A stretch of 45,923 bases of DNA from an uncultured Eubacteriales bacterium (GTDB lineage: Bacteria; Bacillota; Clostridia; Lachnospirales; Lachnospiraceae): assembly GCA_951800645.1 (NCBI GenBank), contig CATOIK010000019.1:1-45923 (forward strand), written 5' to 3'. Of the stretch, positions 8,731-17,104 are shown piece by piece. How positions within the stretch are numbered: position 1 is the stretch's first letter; each line of letters begins with the position of its first letter. A program made the translations under genes and the position numbers. Below the pieces are notes generated by a model, which was not told the origin of the DNA, did no database searches, and saw only the letters and a program-made list of their open reading frames with translations.

Positions 8731-9022
8731 AAAAAACGCCCCAAATACAGCTACACTGTATTTGAGACGAATAGAAACCATCCGCGGTACCACTCAAATT
8801 GGCAAAATGCCCACTTCCTTCACATACTAACATATGCGCCACCAGATAACGGTTGTGGTCTCCGTCAGTCCCTACTTTCCGGTTTTAAAGAATTCCAGCC
8901 GGTTTCAAAACTGCCCTCGAAAGTCCATTCAGCAAATCCATTCCTGCCGCAATCCCACCGCCTGCGGCTCTCTGTGAAGTCTGCAATATGCTTACTCCTC
9001 TTTCTCAACGGTTTCTTGTATT
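8731..9022 (-). ncRNA. T-box riboswitch leader, tryptophan (UGG) specifier
   Basis: Read on the minus strand. Stem I begins near 9007 with GAAAGAGGAGTA. Its 3' side carries GAA-UGG-A at 8930-8924, bounded by the pairs GAAAG/CTTTC and AGCA/TGCT, so the specifier codon is UGG (8927-8925). The T-box GAGTGGTACCGCGG lies at 8795-8782. A terminator stem with six T residues runs from 8769 to 8731; its 5' flank competes with the antiterminator. Uncharged tRNA-Trp should allow read-through into trpXYZ. The whole region between recG and trpX is accounted for by this leader. Confidence 0.93.
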
Positions 9023-9028
9023 GGTCTT

Positions 9029-9057
9029 ATCATACGCTCAGGAAACAGATTTGTCAA
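9029..9057 (-). promoter_or_regulatory. Promoter of the T-box trpXYZ transcript
   Basis: On the minus strand TTGACA (9052-9057), 17 bases, TATGAT (9029-9034). Predicted start is about 9022. The -35 box lies six bases past the recG stop codon. Confidence 0.85.
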
Positions 9058-9062
9058 CCACT

Positions 9063-11132
9063 TTATAAGTTTAATTTTTCATAACTCTTGCTTAAATAGG
9101 CCGCCATCCGATGCCGTAAAGCCTCATGCTCCGGCCGCTCCAGTCCGGGGTCTGACGCCAGCATAGCGTCCACTTCCTCTGATACCGTCTTCAGCATATT
9201 GGCGTCTGTAAAAATGTCTGCCAGCTTAAACTCTAAATCTCCGCTCTGCCGGATGCCGAAAATATCGCCTGGCCCCCGCAGCTTCAAATCCTCTGACGCA
9301 ATGTAAAAGCCATCGTTGGACCGGTTTAAAATATCCAGCCGCTCCTGGGTGCCATCCTGGTCGGAGCAGTTTACCATGATGCAGTAGGACTGATGGGCGC
9401 CCCGGCCTACCCGGCCCCGCAGCTGATGAAGCTGGGCCAGGCCAAACCGCTCTGCGTTTTCAATCATCATCACCGTGGCATTGGGTACATTGACCCCTAC
9501 TTCCACCACGGTGGTAGAAACCAATACCTGTATCTCATTTGCTGCAAACCGTTCCATAATCCGGTTTTTCTCTTTGCCTTTCATCTTTCCGTGAAGATAC
9601 TCCACCGTTACGGCCTCCGGCAGTTTCTGCCGCAAAAGCTTCGTATAATCCAGCACATTTTCCGCCTCGATCAGCTCGCTTTCCTCCACCATGGGACAGA
9701 TCACATAGGCCTGGCGGCCTGCCGCCACCTCCCTGGCAATAAACTGGTATGCCTTGTCCCGGTATCCGGTGTCCACCACACAGTTCCTCACCGGCAAACG
9801 GTCTGCCGGCATCTGATCGATAATGGAAATATCCAGGTCTCCGTAGAGAATGATAGCAAGAGTCCGTGGAATGGGCGTAGCGCTCATTACCAGCACATGA
9901 GGCTGAGCGCCCTCGTCTTCTTCCCCCTTGGCTCCCAGCGCTTCCCGCTGGCCTACGCCGAACCGATGCTGCTCGTCTGTAATTACCAGAGCCAGCTTGT
10001 GGTAATGAACCTTTTCCTGAATCAGAGCATGCGTTCCCACAATAATATCCGCCTCATGGGAGGCAATTTTTTCATAAGCAGCCCGTTTCTCCTTTGCAGT
10101 CATGGAGCCGGTTACCAGAACCACCTGCTTTTCAATTCCGTACTCCTGAAACAGCCGGGTAATGGACTCGTAGTGCTGCTTTGCCAGCACCTCTGTCGGG
10201 GCCATCATCGCTCCCTGAAACCCATTACAGGCCGTTTCCAAAAGAGCCAGCACGGCAATGATGGTCTTGCCAGAGCCTACATCTCCCTGAACCAGCCGGT
10301 TCATCACCAGGCCGCCGGCTAAGTCCCTCCGCACTTCTTCCAGCACCTTTTTCTGCGCAGCCGTAAGCTCATAGGGAAGATCATTTAAAAGCCGGTCCGT
10401 CTCCTGCGCCCGCTTCATCAAAAACCGGCTTTTACAGTCCTGTCTCTGTTCCTTCAGCCGGCGGACAGCCAGCAGGAAAAAGAGAAATTCATCAAACACC
10501 AGCCGCTTTCTGGAAAACAAAAGCTCTTTCTGGTCTGCCGGAAAATGAATATGCTCTAAAGCGTAATTGTATTCTGCCAGCTCATATTTCTGCCGCAGGT
10601 ACTCCGGCAGATATTCCCGCTCCATCTGCCTCTGCTCCATAGCCTGCTCCACTGCACGGACAATGGCCTTGTTGCCCAGTCCCTTTGTCTGGCTGTAAAC
10701 CGGCTGCATGGAATACATCACTGCCTGATAGGCTTCCGGCGTAAAAATTTCCGGCTGCTCCATGGTTAGACGATTGTGCTTTTTCACCACCCGCCCCCGG
10801 AACACCAGAATTTTTCCCATCTGCAAAGTAGTCCGAAGATAAGGCATATTGTACCAGGTCAACTGGAGACTGCCGGTCATATCCTTCACCGTAGTGACAA
10901 TGACCTGCATATTTTTAAAGCGGCGCACAGAAGCTGTTTTTAACAACTGGCCGGACACCGCTGCCACCGCCCCTTCCCGCACCTGTCCCAAAGGCACCGG
11001 CTCCTCACAGGCATCGTAAGTCCGGGGGTAATAGTGAAGTAAATCCTCAATCGTTTCCACCCCCAGCTTCCCAAACAACGCCGCTGACTTCTCTCCAATT
11101 CCTTTTAATGACTGAATAGACTGCTGATTCAT
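9063..11132 (-). CDS. recG: ATP-dependent DNA helicase RecG
   Basis: This 689-residue helicase reverses stalled forks and processes recombination junctions. It has an N-terminal wedge/OB region (about 1-240), then helicase motifs: Walker A GDVGSGKT, DEQHRFGV, SATPIPRTL, and a C-terminal part with GRVGRG. The ATG at 11132 is preferred over the frame start at 11189 because GGAAGGG precedes it and the length then fits the family. The 204 bases upstream (11133-11336) show no gene; I see no clear terminator there, so read-through from fakA is possible. Confidence 0.96.
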   Translation of the reverse strand: MNQQSIQSLKGIGEKSAALFGKLGVETIEDLLHYYPRTYDACEEPVPLGQVREGAVAAVSGQLLKTASVRRFKNMQVIVTTVKDMTGSLQLTWYNMPYLRTTLQMGKILVFRGRVVKKHNRLTMEQPEIFTPEAYQAVMYSMQPVYSQTKGLGNKAIVRAVEQAMEQRQMEREYLPEYLRQKYELAEYNYALEHIHFPADQKELLFSRKRLVFDEFLFFLLAVRRLKEQRQDCKSRFLMKRAQETDRLLNDLPYELTAAQKKVLEEVRRDLAGGLVMNRLVQGDVGSGKTIIAVLALLETACNGFQGAMMAPTEVLAKQHYESITRLFQEYGIEKQVVLVTGSMTAKEKRAAYEKIASHEADIIVGTHALIQEKVHYHKLALVITDEQHRFGVGQREALGAKGEEDEGAQPHVLVMSATPIPRTLAIILYGDLDISIIDQMPADRLPVRNCVVDTGYRDKAYQFIAREVAAGRQAYVICPMVEESELIEAENVLDYTKLLRQKLPEAVTVEYLHGKMKGKEKNRIMERFAANEIQVLVSTTVVEVGVNVPNATVMMIENAERFGLAQLHQLRGRVGRGAHQSYCIMVNCSDQDGTQERLDILNRSNDGFYIASEDLKLRGPGDIFGIRQSGDLEFKLADIFTDANMLKTVSEEVDAMLASDPGLERPEHEALRHRMAAYLSKSYEKLNL

Positions 11133-11336
11133 TTTCCCTTCCAGCTCCTGCCATAATATAAAAAGATGCTGCAAACTACACTGGTGCATATCCTGTTATC
11201 CAGTGTCCGCGCATCTCCAACGACACATGTTTGAATAGGACAGATAAAGTCCGTCATAGGCAAACCTGTGTCAGTAAGAGAGTGGGAACACGAATACAGA
11301 AAAGCGCGTAAGTATACTTTGCAACATCCTCACAAT

Positions 11337-13025
11337 TTACTCCACTGACATCAAATAATAATAAATCGGCTGGCCGCCCTCCTGAATCTCTACTTCCATA
11401 TCCGGACAGCTTTCTTTGAACCGCTCTGCAACTGCCTGTGCATCTGCTTCGGTTACATCGCTTCCGTAGTAAATGCTAACCAGCTCAGATTCCTCATCTA
11501 CCATGGCTTTCAGAGTATCTACTGCCGTAGACTCAATGCTCTGACCTACTGCCAGAATGCCGGAATCTCCCAGGCCCATGATGTCTCCCTCGTGAATCTC
11601 CTTGTCGTTAATCATGGTGTTGCGGACTGCATAGGTTACCTGGCCGGTCTTGATACGGCCCATTTCTTCCTTCATGGTTTCCAGATTTTCCTCAGGGGAA
11701 AGCTCCGGAATGAAGTTGATAAGGGCTGTAATACCCTGAGGAACCGTCCTGGATGGAACTACCACAATCTCCTTGTCCTCTACCAGGTATTTTGCCTGCT
11801 CAGCAGCCAGGATAATGTTCTTATTGTTAGGCAGAATATAAACCGTGTCTGCATTCACATGGTCTATGGCGTTTAACATGTCCTCTGTGCTGGGATTCAT
11901 GGTCTGGCCGCCCTCGATCACATAGTCTGCTCCGATGCCTTTAAAAATTTCTCCCAAACCATCTCCCACAGAAACTGCAATAAAGCCGCAGGGCTTTCTG
12001 GGTTCGTCCTTCTTTGCTTCCGCAGCTTCAGCCGCCTGACGGGCCGCCTCCTGCTCTGCATTCTGAATCAGCCGTTCCTCATGCTCCTCCCGCATGTTGT
12101 CAATCTTCATCCGGGACAGAGAGCCATAGGTCAGCGCCTTCTGAATAGCCAGACCTGGGTCATTGGTGTGAACATGAACCTTTACTACATCGTCGTCGGA
12201 AACCACTACGATGGAATCTCCGATAGACTCTAAGTATGCTTTAAACTTCAGTTCTTCGTCCTCGTCATAGGACTTTTCTACATTGATAATAAACTCGGTG
12301 CAGTAGCCAAACTTAATGTCTGCTGTTTCGATGTCAGCACTGCCTGCCGGGGCGCCGGCCTTTTCTGCAGCAGAGGTTCCAGTTACCGGAACAGATAAAT
12401 CTACTTCTTTTCCCTTCAGACCGTCAAGGGCTCCCTTTACCACCAGCATCAGCCCCTGGCCGCCGGAATCCACAACGCCTGCCTGCTTTAATACCGGAAG
12501 CATTTCGGGAGTCTGGCTTAATACATAGTCTCCGTGGGCAATTACCTGCTCTGCAAAAGAGATAATGTCGTCTGTCTGGCCGGACAGCTCCACAGCCTTG
12601 TCTGCCATGCCCTTGGCTACAGTCAGGATGGTGCCTTCCTTAGGCTTCATAACGGCCTTGTAGGCAGTCTCTTTTGCCCGCACCAGCGCCTGAGCCAGCA
12701 CAGCTACATCTACTGTCTCTGCAGCTTTGATTTCCTTTGTAAATCCGCGGAACAGCTGGGAAAGAATAACGCCGGAGTTACCTCTGGCTCCCCGCAGGGA
12801 CCCGGAAGACATGGCCTTGGCCAGATTCTCCATGGTAGGCGATTCAATGGCTGCCACCTCTCTGGCTGCCGCCATAATGGTCATAGTCATGTTGGTGCCC
12901 GTATCTCCGTCTGGAACCGGGAACACATTCAGCTCGTTAATCCATTCCTTCTTTGCTTCTAATCCTTTGGCGCCTGCCAGAAATGCTTTCTGCATCAGAC
13001 GGGCATCAATTACCTGTAAACTCAC
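11337..13025 (-). CDS. fakA: DAK2-domain protein, fatty acid kinase FakA type (YloV)
   Basis: This 562-residue protein has an N-terminal DhaL-like kinase domain with the Mg-ATP aspartates in FPVPDGDTGTNM (about 35-46), a middle domain, and a C-terminal part of the YloV type. FakA phosphorylates fatty acids held by FakB proteins so host fatty acids can enter phospholipids; no fakB is nearby. The start is GTG with AAGGAGG about ten bases upstream. It lies 14 bases after the Asp23 gene, the yloU-yloV order of Firmicutes. Confidence 0.9.
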   Translation of the reverse strand: MSLQVIDARLMQKAFLAGAKGLEAKKEWINELNVFPVPDGDTGTNMTMTIMAAAREVAAIESPTMENLAKAMSSGSLRGARGNSGVILSQLFRGFTKEIKAAETVDVAVLAQALVRAKETAYKAVMKPKEGTILTVAKGMADKAVELSGQTDDIISFAEQVIAHGDYVLSQTPEMLPVLKQAGVVDSGGQGLMLVVKGALDGLKGKEVDLSVPVTGTSAAEKAGAPAGSADIETADIKFGYCTEFIINVEKSYDEDEELKFKAYLESIGDSIVVVSDDDVVKVHVHTNDPGLAIQKALTYGSLSRMKIDNMREEHEERLIQNAEQEAARQAAEAAEAKKDEPRKPCGFIAVSVGDGLGEIFKGIGADYVIEGGQTMNPSTEDMLNAIDHVNADTVYILPNNKNIILAAEQAKYLVEDKEIVVVPSRTVPQGITALINFIPELSPEENLETMKEEMGRIKTGQVTYAVRNTMINDKEIHEGDIMGLGDSGILAVGQSIESTAVDTLKAMVDEESELVSIYYGSDVTEADAQAVAERFKESCPDMEVEIQEGGQPIYYYLMSVE

Positions 13026-13039
13026 CGGTAGGTTCCTCC

Positions 13040-13396
13040 TTAATCAATCACTCGCACACCTTCTACATAGATATTGATCTTGTCCACATCCATGCCGGTG
13101 AATTCTTCCACTTTGTATTTTACGCTTTCCATGAGATTATCGGAAACAGCGCTGATACTGACTCCGTAGGACACGATGACGTGAAAATCAATGGTTAAAC
13201 GATTGTCTTCAATTTCCACATTGATTCCCCTGGCCAGGCTTTCCCGCTTAAGAAGCTTTACCAGGCCGTCCTTCATGCTGACAGCCGCCATGCCTACGAT
13301 TCCGAAACACTCTACTGCCTGCATACCGGCATACAGAGCGATTACATCTGAATTTATCTGGATTTCGCCCAGCTTGTTGTTAATGCGTCCTTTCAT
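13040..13396 (-). CDS. Asp23/Gls24 family protein (YloU-like)
   Basis: This 118-residue protein of the Asp23/Gls24 family has the typical patterns IALYAGMQAVECFGIVGMA and the alternating strand YGVSISAVSDNLMESVKY. Relatives are cell-envelope or stress-associated; the paralogue next to fakA is conserved but its role is uncertain. The SD GGAGGGG is four bases from the ATG. It is first gene of the transcript, behind the promoter at 13463-13491. Confidence 0.92.
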   Translation of the reverse strand: MKGRINNKLGEIQINSDVIALYAGMQAVECFGIVGMAAVSMKDGLVKLLKRESLARGINVEIEDNRLTIDFHVIVSYGVSISAVSDNLMESVKYKVEEFTGMDVDKINIYVEGVRVID

Positions 13397-13462
13397 AGAA
13401 CCCCTCCATCACTACACTCTTTGCAACAGTTTCCATCATATCTTCTCTGCATAATTATCTAA

Positions 13463-13491
13463 AGTATACCACAGGACTTCCTCTCTGTCTA
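13463..13491 (-). promoter_or_regulatory. Promoter of the asp23-fakA transcript
   Basis: Minus strand TAGACA (13486-13491), 17 bases, TATACT (13463-13468). It lies 66 bases above the asp23 ATG and back to back with the rpmB promoter. Confidence 0.7.
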
Positions 13492-13529
13492 TTCTGAACA
13501 AGTTATTTTAGAAAAAATATAAATTATGC

Positions 13530-13558
13530 TTGCCAAAATGTGCTGAATCTGCTATCAT
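13530..13558 (+). promoter_or_regulatory. Promoter of rpmB
   Basis: Plus strand TTGCCA (13530-13535), 17 bases, TATCAT (13553-13558). The leader then contains a short stem (GGTTTCC/GGAACC, about 13570-13588) before a strong SD AAGGAGGTG at 13599-13607. The stem is weak and may not be regulatory. Confidence 0.75.
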
Positions 13559-13612
13559 ACATATGTTGTGGTTTCCACGGAGGAACCAAGTACCGGTTAA
13601 GGAGGTGCAATC

Positions 13613-13798
13613 ATGGCAAAATGTGCAATCTGTGAAAAGGCTGCTCACTTCGGTAATAATGTGAGCCACTCTCATAGAAGATCCAACGCAATCTGGAAAG
13701 CAAATGTGAAATCTGTTAAGGTTAAAGTTAACGGAGGCGCCAAAAAGATGTATGTATGTACTTCTTGCCTGCGTTCCGGCTTAGTAGAGAGAGCATAA
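13613..13798 (+). CDS. rpmB: 50S ribosomal protein L28
   Basis: This 61-residue ribosomal protein carries C4-x2-C7 and C49-x2-C52, so it is the zinc-ribbon (C+) form of L28. A zinc-independent copy, if the genome has one, is not in this window. It has its own promoter, a strong SD and a terminator, so it is monocistronic, as expected for a highly expressed gene. Confidence 0.98.
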   Translation: MAKCAICEKAAHFGNNVSHSHRRSNAIWKANVKSVKVKVNGGAKKMYVCTSCLRSGLVERA

Positions 13799-13813
13799 TA
13801 AAATCTGACCATT

Positions 13814-13858
13814 AAAAGGCTGTCGCGCCAGGGAATTCCCCGGCAAAGGCAGCCTTTT
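13814..13858. terminator. Bidirectional terminator between rpmB and the small membrane gene
   Basis: Outer stem AAAAGGCTG (13814-13822) and CAGCCTTTT (13850-13858), with an inner stem GCCAGGG/CCCCGGC. A/T runs flank both sides, so it can serve rpmB and the convergent gene at 13883-14020. Confidence 0.85.
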
Positions 13859-13882
13859 GCGTTGCCAAAAAGTTCGTCTGCT

Positions 13883-14020
13883 TTAACAGCTGAACAGATA
13901 ATATCCCAGGGTCAGACATCCCACAATAAAAATCAGCGTAGACAGCGTCTCCGGAATAAACAAAAGAAGCGCCATCCCAATTCCGAAACAAAACAACATC
14001 AGTCCGAAGACTCGTTTCAC
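13883..14020 (-). CDS. Small membrane protein of unknown function (45 residues)
   Basis: A GTG-started reading frame with the SD GGAGG nine bases upstream encodes a 45-residue protein. A basic N-terminus (KRVFG) precedes two hydrophobic segments (about 5-21 and 27-43) joined by PETLS. It ends just before the bidirectional terminator. I do not recognise a named family. The good SD, two clean hydrophobic segments and placement after gerW and DUF2953 genes support it as real. The overlapping plus-strand frame at 13862-14080 is polar and lacks an SD. Confidence 0.7.
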   Translation of the reverse strand: MKRVFGLMLFCFGIGMALLLFIPETLSTLIFIVGCLTLGYYLFSC

Positions 14021-14116
14021 CGACGATACCTCCGTCCTTACAGGATTATATTCCATCCTATGCTGCTGTCCCAGAATTGATGCGCTTCCTTCCCAGCTTT
14101 CCTTTCCGGCGCCGTT

Positions 14117-14509
14117 TTATACGCCCTCTCCTGCCGCCATCTCCTCTGCGGCCGCCATAACCTCCGAAGATATTTCTTCTTTCTTGGTAAACTTGTTAAT
14201 CAGATCCGGCACCATATCCAGCACCTTGGTAACAGCGTCCTGCTGCTTCACATTTACCAGCTTGGTGACGCCGTTTTGAATAACCAGAATTGCGCTGGGG
14301 CTCATCTTGGCGCTCATGCCGCCTCCGCCGTTGTGCTTGGCGTTTTCTGCAAAGGAACCAGCCGCCATGCCGCAGCTTACATCCACCAGAGGAAGAATGA
14401 TGGCGTCGTCCACCTTTACTGCCTCGCCTACCACGGTCTTTGTGGTGACAAACTGGTCCATTCCGTGAAAAAGTGCCTCAATCGTAGTCGCAAAATGATT
14501 CTCTGCCAT
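14117..14509 (-). CDS. gerW: GerW family sporulation protein (YtfJ)
   Basis: This 130-residue protein has the YtfJ/GerW core: GEAVKVDDAIILPLVDVSCGMA, a GGGGMSAKMSPSAILVIQNG stretch and VKQQDAVTKVLDMVPDLI. GerW is made in the forespore in Bacillus subtilis and is needed for efficient germination. It follows a DUF2953 gene by 16 bases, the ytfI-ytfJ order. It supports a spore-forming host. Confidence 0.92.
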   Translation of the reverse strand: MAENHFATTIEALFHGMDQFVTTKTVVGEAVKVDDAIILPLVDVSCGMAAGSFAENAKHNGGGGMSAKMSPSAILVIQNGVTKLVNVKQQDAVTKVLDMVPDLINKFTKKEEISSEVMAAAEEMAAGEGV

Positions 14510-14525
14510 AATGTGTATTCCTCCT

Positions 14526-15446
14526 CTATACTGCTTTCCATTTCTTAAGCAGGGTTCTGAAATTCTTGTCCCGGATTACCTTGATTCCAATCCAGATGAG
14601 AGCAGCCAGACGAATCCGGCCTTTTATATCCAGCTCCCCTTCCATTACTTCTTCCTCAAACACCGGAATCAGAGTAAAGCCCTTTGCATACAGGCCGTAA
14701 AAGGGACTGACACAGGCAAGGACCTGTCCTGTTTTAGACGGATCCTCAAAGCCGAACCGCAGCCGGCCGGTAATTTTTCTGGGCCGGATGTGGCGAAACA
14801 AGGCCAGCATTTGGCTTTTTAAATTCCGGAAGGTTTGTTTGTTTTCTTCCTGACCCAAAAAATCCAGAAGCTGCTGCCATTTTTCCATCAATATCTTCAG
14901 TTTACCACAGATTTTCTGAAATGTAACTCTGATTTTTCTCCAGATGTGCTTGGGCCTAAACCGGCTCCAGAAGGAGGGGCGAGGCTTCTGCCTGGGCGCT
15001 TCCGGCTTCCACTGTTTCTGCCGCTTTTCCGGCTCCCATTTCCCAGTTTCGCTTTCCGCTGCATCCCGGTCTTCTTCCTCCAGCTCTTTCCCGGCTTCCG
15101 GCTCCGAAACCGGCTCTGCTTTCACCGGCTCCCATTCCGCAGGCCTGCTGTCCCCCAGATTCCAGTCTTCCTCCGGCTCATCTGCTCCAAACCAGTTTCC
15201 TCCCACCCGGATTCCCAGAATCCGGACAGCCATATCCAGTTCTTCTTCATAGGTAACCCGGCAGGAAATCAGACGCAGGAGCCAACTGATCTCCCCCATG
15301 CCTCTGGGCTTTCCGTCAAGCGTTCCCTTCACCCTGTAACGCACCGGTACAAACAGAACCAGCAGAATCAGCGTCAGAAGAATTCCAAGAAGTACCAGAA
15401 GCACGATTCCTATTATTTTTAAGATTCCCAAAATAATTCCTAACAT
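14526..15446 (-). CDS. DUF2953 domain-containing membrane protein (YtfI-like)
   Basis: This 306-residue protein has a long N-terminal membrane segment (about 3-31), then a charged, variable Glu/Pro/Lys-rich middle (about 85-165). The C-terminal DUF2953 core shows FGFEDPSKTGQVLACVSPFYGLY and DIKGRIRLAALIWIGIKVI. Function is unknown, but it is paired with gerW in spore formers. The middle is longer and more repetitive than I would expect for the family. Confidence 0.88.
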   Translation of the reverse strand: MLGIILGILKIIGIVLLVLLGILLTLILLVLFVPVRYRVKGTLDGKPRGMGEISWLLRLISCRVTYEEELDMAVRILGIRVGGNWFGADEPEEDWNLGDSRPAEWEPVKAEPVSEPEAGKELEEEDRDAAESETGKWEPEKRQKQWKPEAPRQKPRPSFWSRFRPKHIWRKIRVTFQKICGKLKILMEKWQQLLDFLGQEENKQTFRNLKSQMLALFRHIRPRKITGRLRFGFEDPSKTGQVLACVSPFYGLYAKGFTLIPVFEEEVMEGELDIKGRIRLAALIWIGIKVIRDKNFRTLLKKWKAV

Positions 15447-15465
15447 GCAGTCCTTCCTGACCGTT

Positions 15466-15780
15466 TCAGCCGATCTCTCTCAGTTCTAATTCCTCCGGAC
15501 AAATTCCGGCTTTCCGGTACTTGTCATCCACCATCCGGCGAACCACCTCCAGGGCTTCCCAGTATGTAACCGCTATCCCCAGAATTTCCAAATCCTGATC
15601 CCGGTAAGGAGGCAGAAGCAGGATGGGTGAGGGATAGATGTCATAGAGATTCTTCCCATTTTGCGGGGGAGTAATCACATAAACCTCCGGCTGCAGCTTC
15701 TGCTGCCTCAGTCCCTGCAAAATCCCATACCGCACCTTTTTTGCCTTCTCGCCTACATACAGATGGCTGTCAAAACGCAT
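15466..15780 (-). CDS. Unknown protein, about 104 residues
   Basis: I do not recognise this gene. The soluble product has the block NLYDIYPSPILLLPPYRDQDLEI followed by an amphipathic helix (YWEALEVVRRMVDDKYRKAG). The ATG at 15780 is preferred; a GTG nine bases earlier is also possible. Its start lies inside the 3' end of the larger unknown gene, giving an 11-base overlap and probable translational coupling. It ends 19 bases before the DUF2953 gene, so it belongs to the same transcript. Confidence 0.75.
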   Translation of the reverse strand: MRFDSHLYVGEKAKKVRYGILQGLRQQKLQPEVYVITPPQNGKNLYDIYPSPILLLPPYRDQDLEILGIAVTYWEALEVVRRMVDDKYRKAGICPEELELREIG

Positions 15781-17089
15781 AATCCTCACTCTCCATCAGA
15801 TGTTCCAAAAGTTCCATGCAAGCATTCTTCTCTGCCATATCCGTACAACTGGAAAGGCTGTTTTTCACATAGGCTTCCAGCTCCTCCAAAGAGGGAAATA
15901 CAACTGGAAGAAGTTCTAAAGCCCCGGCCATAATGGCCCTGGCCACTGGCTTCGGAACAGATTTTAAAACCGGGTCTGCACAGGCAATGTACTCCTCCAT
16001 AGCCTTTTCCACATCCTGAAGGGTCACTTCCCTGCTCTGCCCGGAATCCGTTTCCTCAGCCAGAGAGACAAAGGGGCTGGTGGACAAAAGCAGCTCCACC
16101 TGGCGGCCCAGGAAAGCCTGGGGCTGTTCCCCTGCCTGCCGCTCAGGCGCCGGTTCCATACGAAGAAACCGTTCATAGCACCGTTCCTGAACCCCTTCCA
16201 GATCCTGCAGTTCTTCTTCAAATACCTGGAAATCAACCGGCTCTCCGGCCTGTCCCATCTGGCTGATTTTCTGCAAAAGCCTTAACCCACTGGCCTCCTC
16301 TTTTGCGTCCCGCACTGCATCTTCCTTGGTCAGGCACAGCACATACAGGTCGTTTACCATGTCCTGCAAAAGCGTATAGAATTCCGATTCTCCCAGAAGC
16401 CGCTCACTGGCCAGCCGCAGGGTATCTTTTCCCTTTTGGTAGGTCTCTGCTGTCATATCCTTAAAGGAAATCTGCTGCAGCACCTGGAGAAATTCCGCCA
16501 AATCCTTCCGGGATGCTTCCGGCTCTCCCTGGATTCCTGCCATACTGGCGCACTTTAACAGATACAGCGCATTGTCCAGCGCCCTCTTTTCCGAGCCTGT
16601 ATAGGCCCCCAGGGCCTCCTTTACCATGCTGTAATATTTCTGTCTGGTTAAACGCACCGGCAGTTGTCCCATCACATCCTGGATCCGCCGGTTTATCACC
16701 TCGGCTGCTCTTTCGGAAGTAATAAAGTTCATCAGTTGTTCAGCAAATTCTTCATCAGAACAGTCCGGCACCGGGCCGCCTTCTCCAAACCGTCGCTCCA
16801 CCCGGTTAAATGCGTATTCATAAATCTGGAATCCATCGGTGAACGCCACCACAGTCTCCATCTCTTGTTCAATTTGCTTCCGAATATCCTGAACCTGTAA
16901 AAGTATATCCCGGCCCTCCAGAAAACCGGCCAGCGCCTGGTTCCATGCCTCATCAAAGCGGTTCTGCTTTTCTTCCCTGTTTTTGAAGACTTCCTCCCGC
17001 TCCTCCGCATACATCAAGGCATTTAAAGCCAACCGGGTCAGAGAAAAACCGTAGGCTGCAGACGCCTGTTTTTTCCAATTCCACGCCAT
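15770..17089 (-). CDS. Unknown helical cytoplasmic protein (439 residues)
   Basis: I do not recognise this family. The 439-residue product has no signal or membrane segment and is largely helical, rich in Glu, Gln, Arg and Leu. Conserved-looking blocks are WNWKKQASAAYGFSLTRLALNALMYAEER at the N-terminus (first 20 residues after the start are the best anchor) and KALDNALYLLKCASM-like helices in the middle. The ATG at 17089 has GGAGGG seven bases upstream. It lies 15 bases after cinA and overlaps the next unknown gene, so both are part of the cinA-to-gerW run. Confidence 0.8.
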   Translation of the reverse strand: MAWNWKKQASAAYGFSLTRLALNALMYAEEREEVFKNREEKQNRFDEAWNQALAGFLEGRDILLQVQDIRKQIEQEMETVVAFTDGFQIYEYAFNRVERRFGEGGPVPDCSDEEFAEQLMNFITSERAAEVINRRIQDVMGQLPVRLTRQKYYSMVKEALGAYTGSEKRALDNALYLLKCASMAGIQGEPEASRKDLAEFLQVLQQISFKDMTAETYQKGKDTLRLASERLLGESEFYTLLQDMVNDLYVLCLTKEDAVRDAKEEASGLRLLQKISQMGQAGEPVDFQVFEEELQDLEGVQERCYERFLRMEPAPERQAGEQPQAFLGRQVELLLSTSPFVSLAEETDSGQSREVTLQDVEKAMEEYIACADPVLKSVPKPVARAIMAGALELLPVVFPSLEELEAYVKNSLSSCTDMAEKNACMELLEHLMESEDYAF

Positions 17090-17104
17090 AAATGGGCCCT
17101 CCAT

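Noticed and set aside
13862-14080. Plus-strand frame of 72 codons after rpmB.
   Set aside because: It is polar and low in complexity, lacks an SD, and lies opposite the better-supported small membrane gene.
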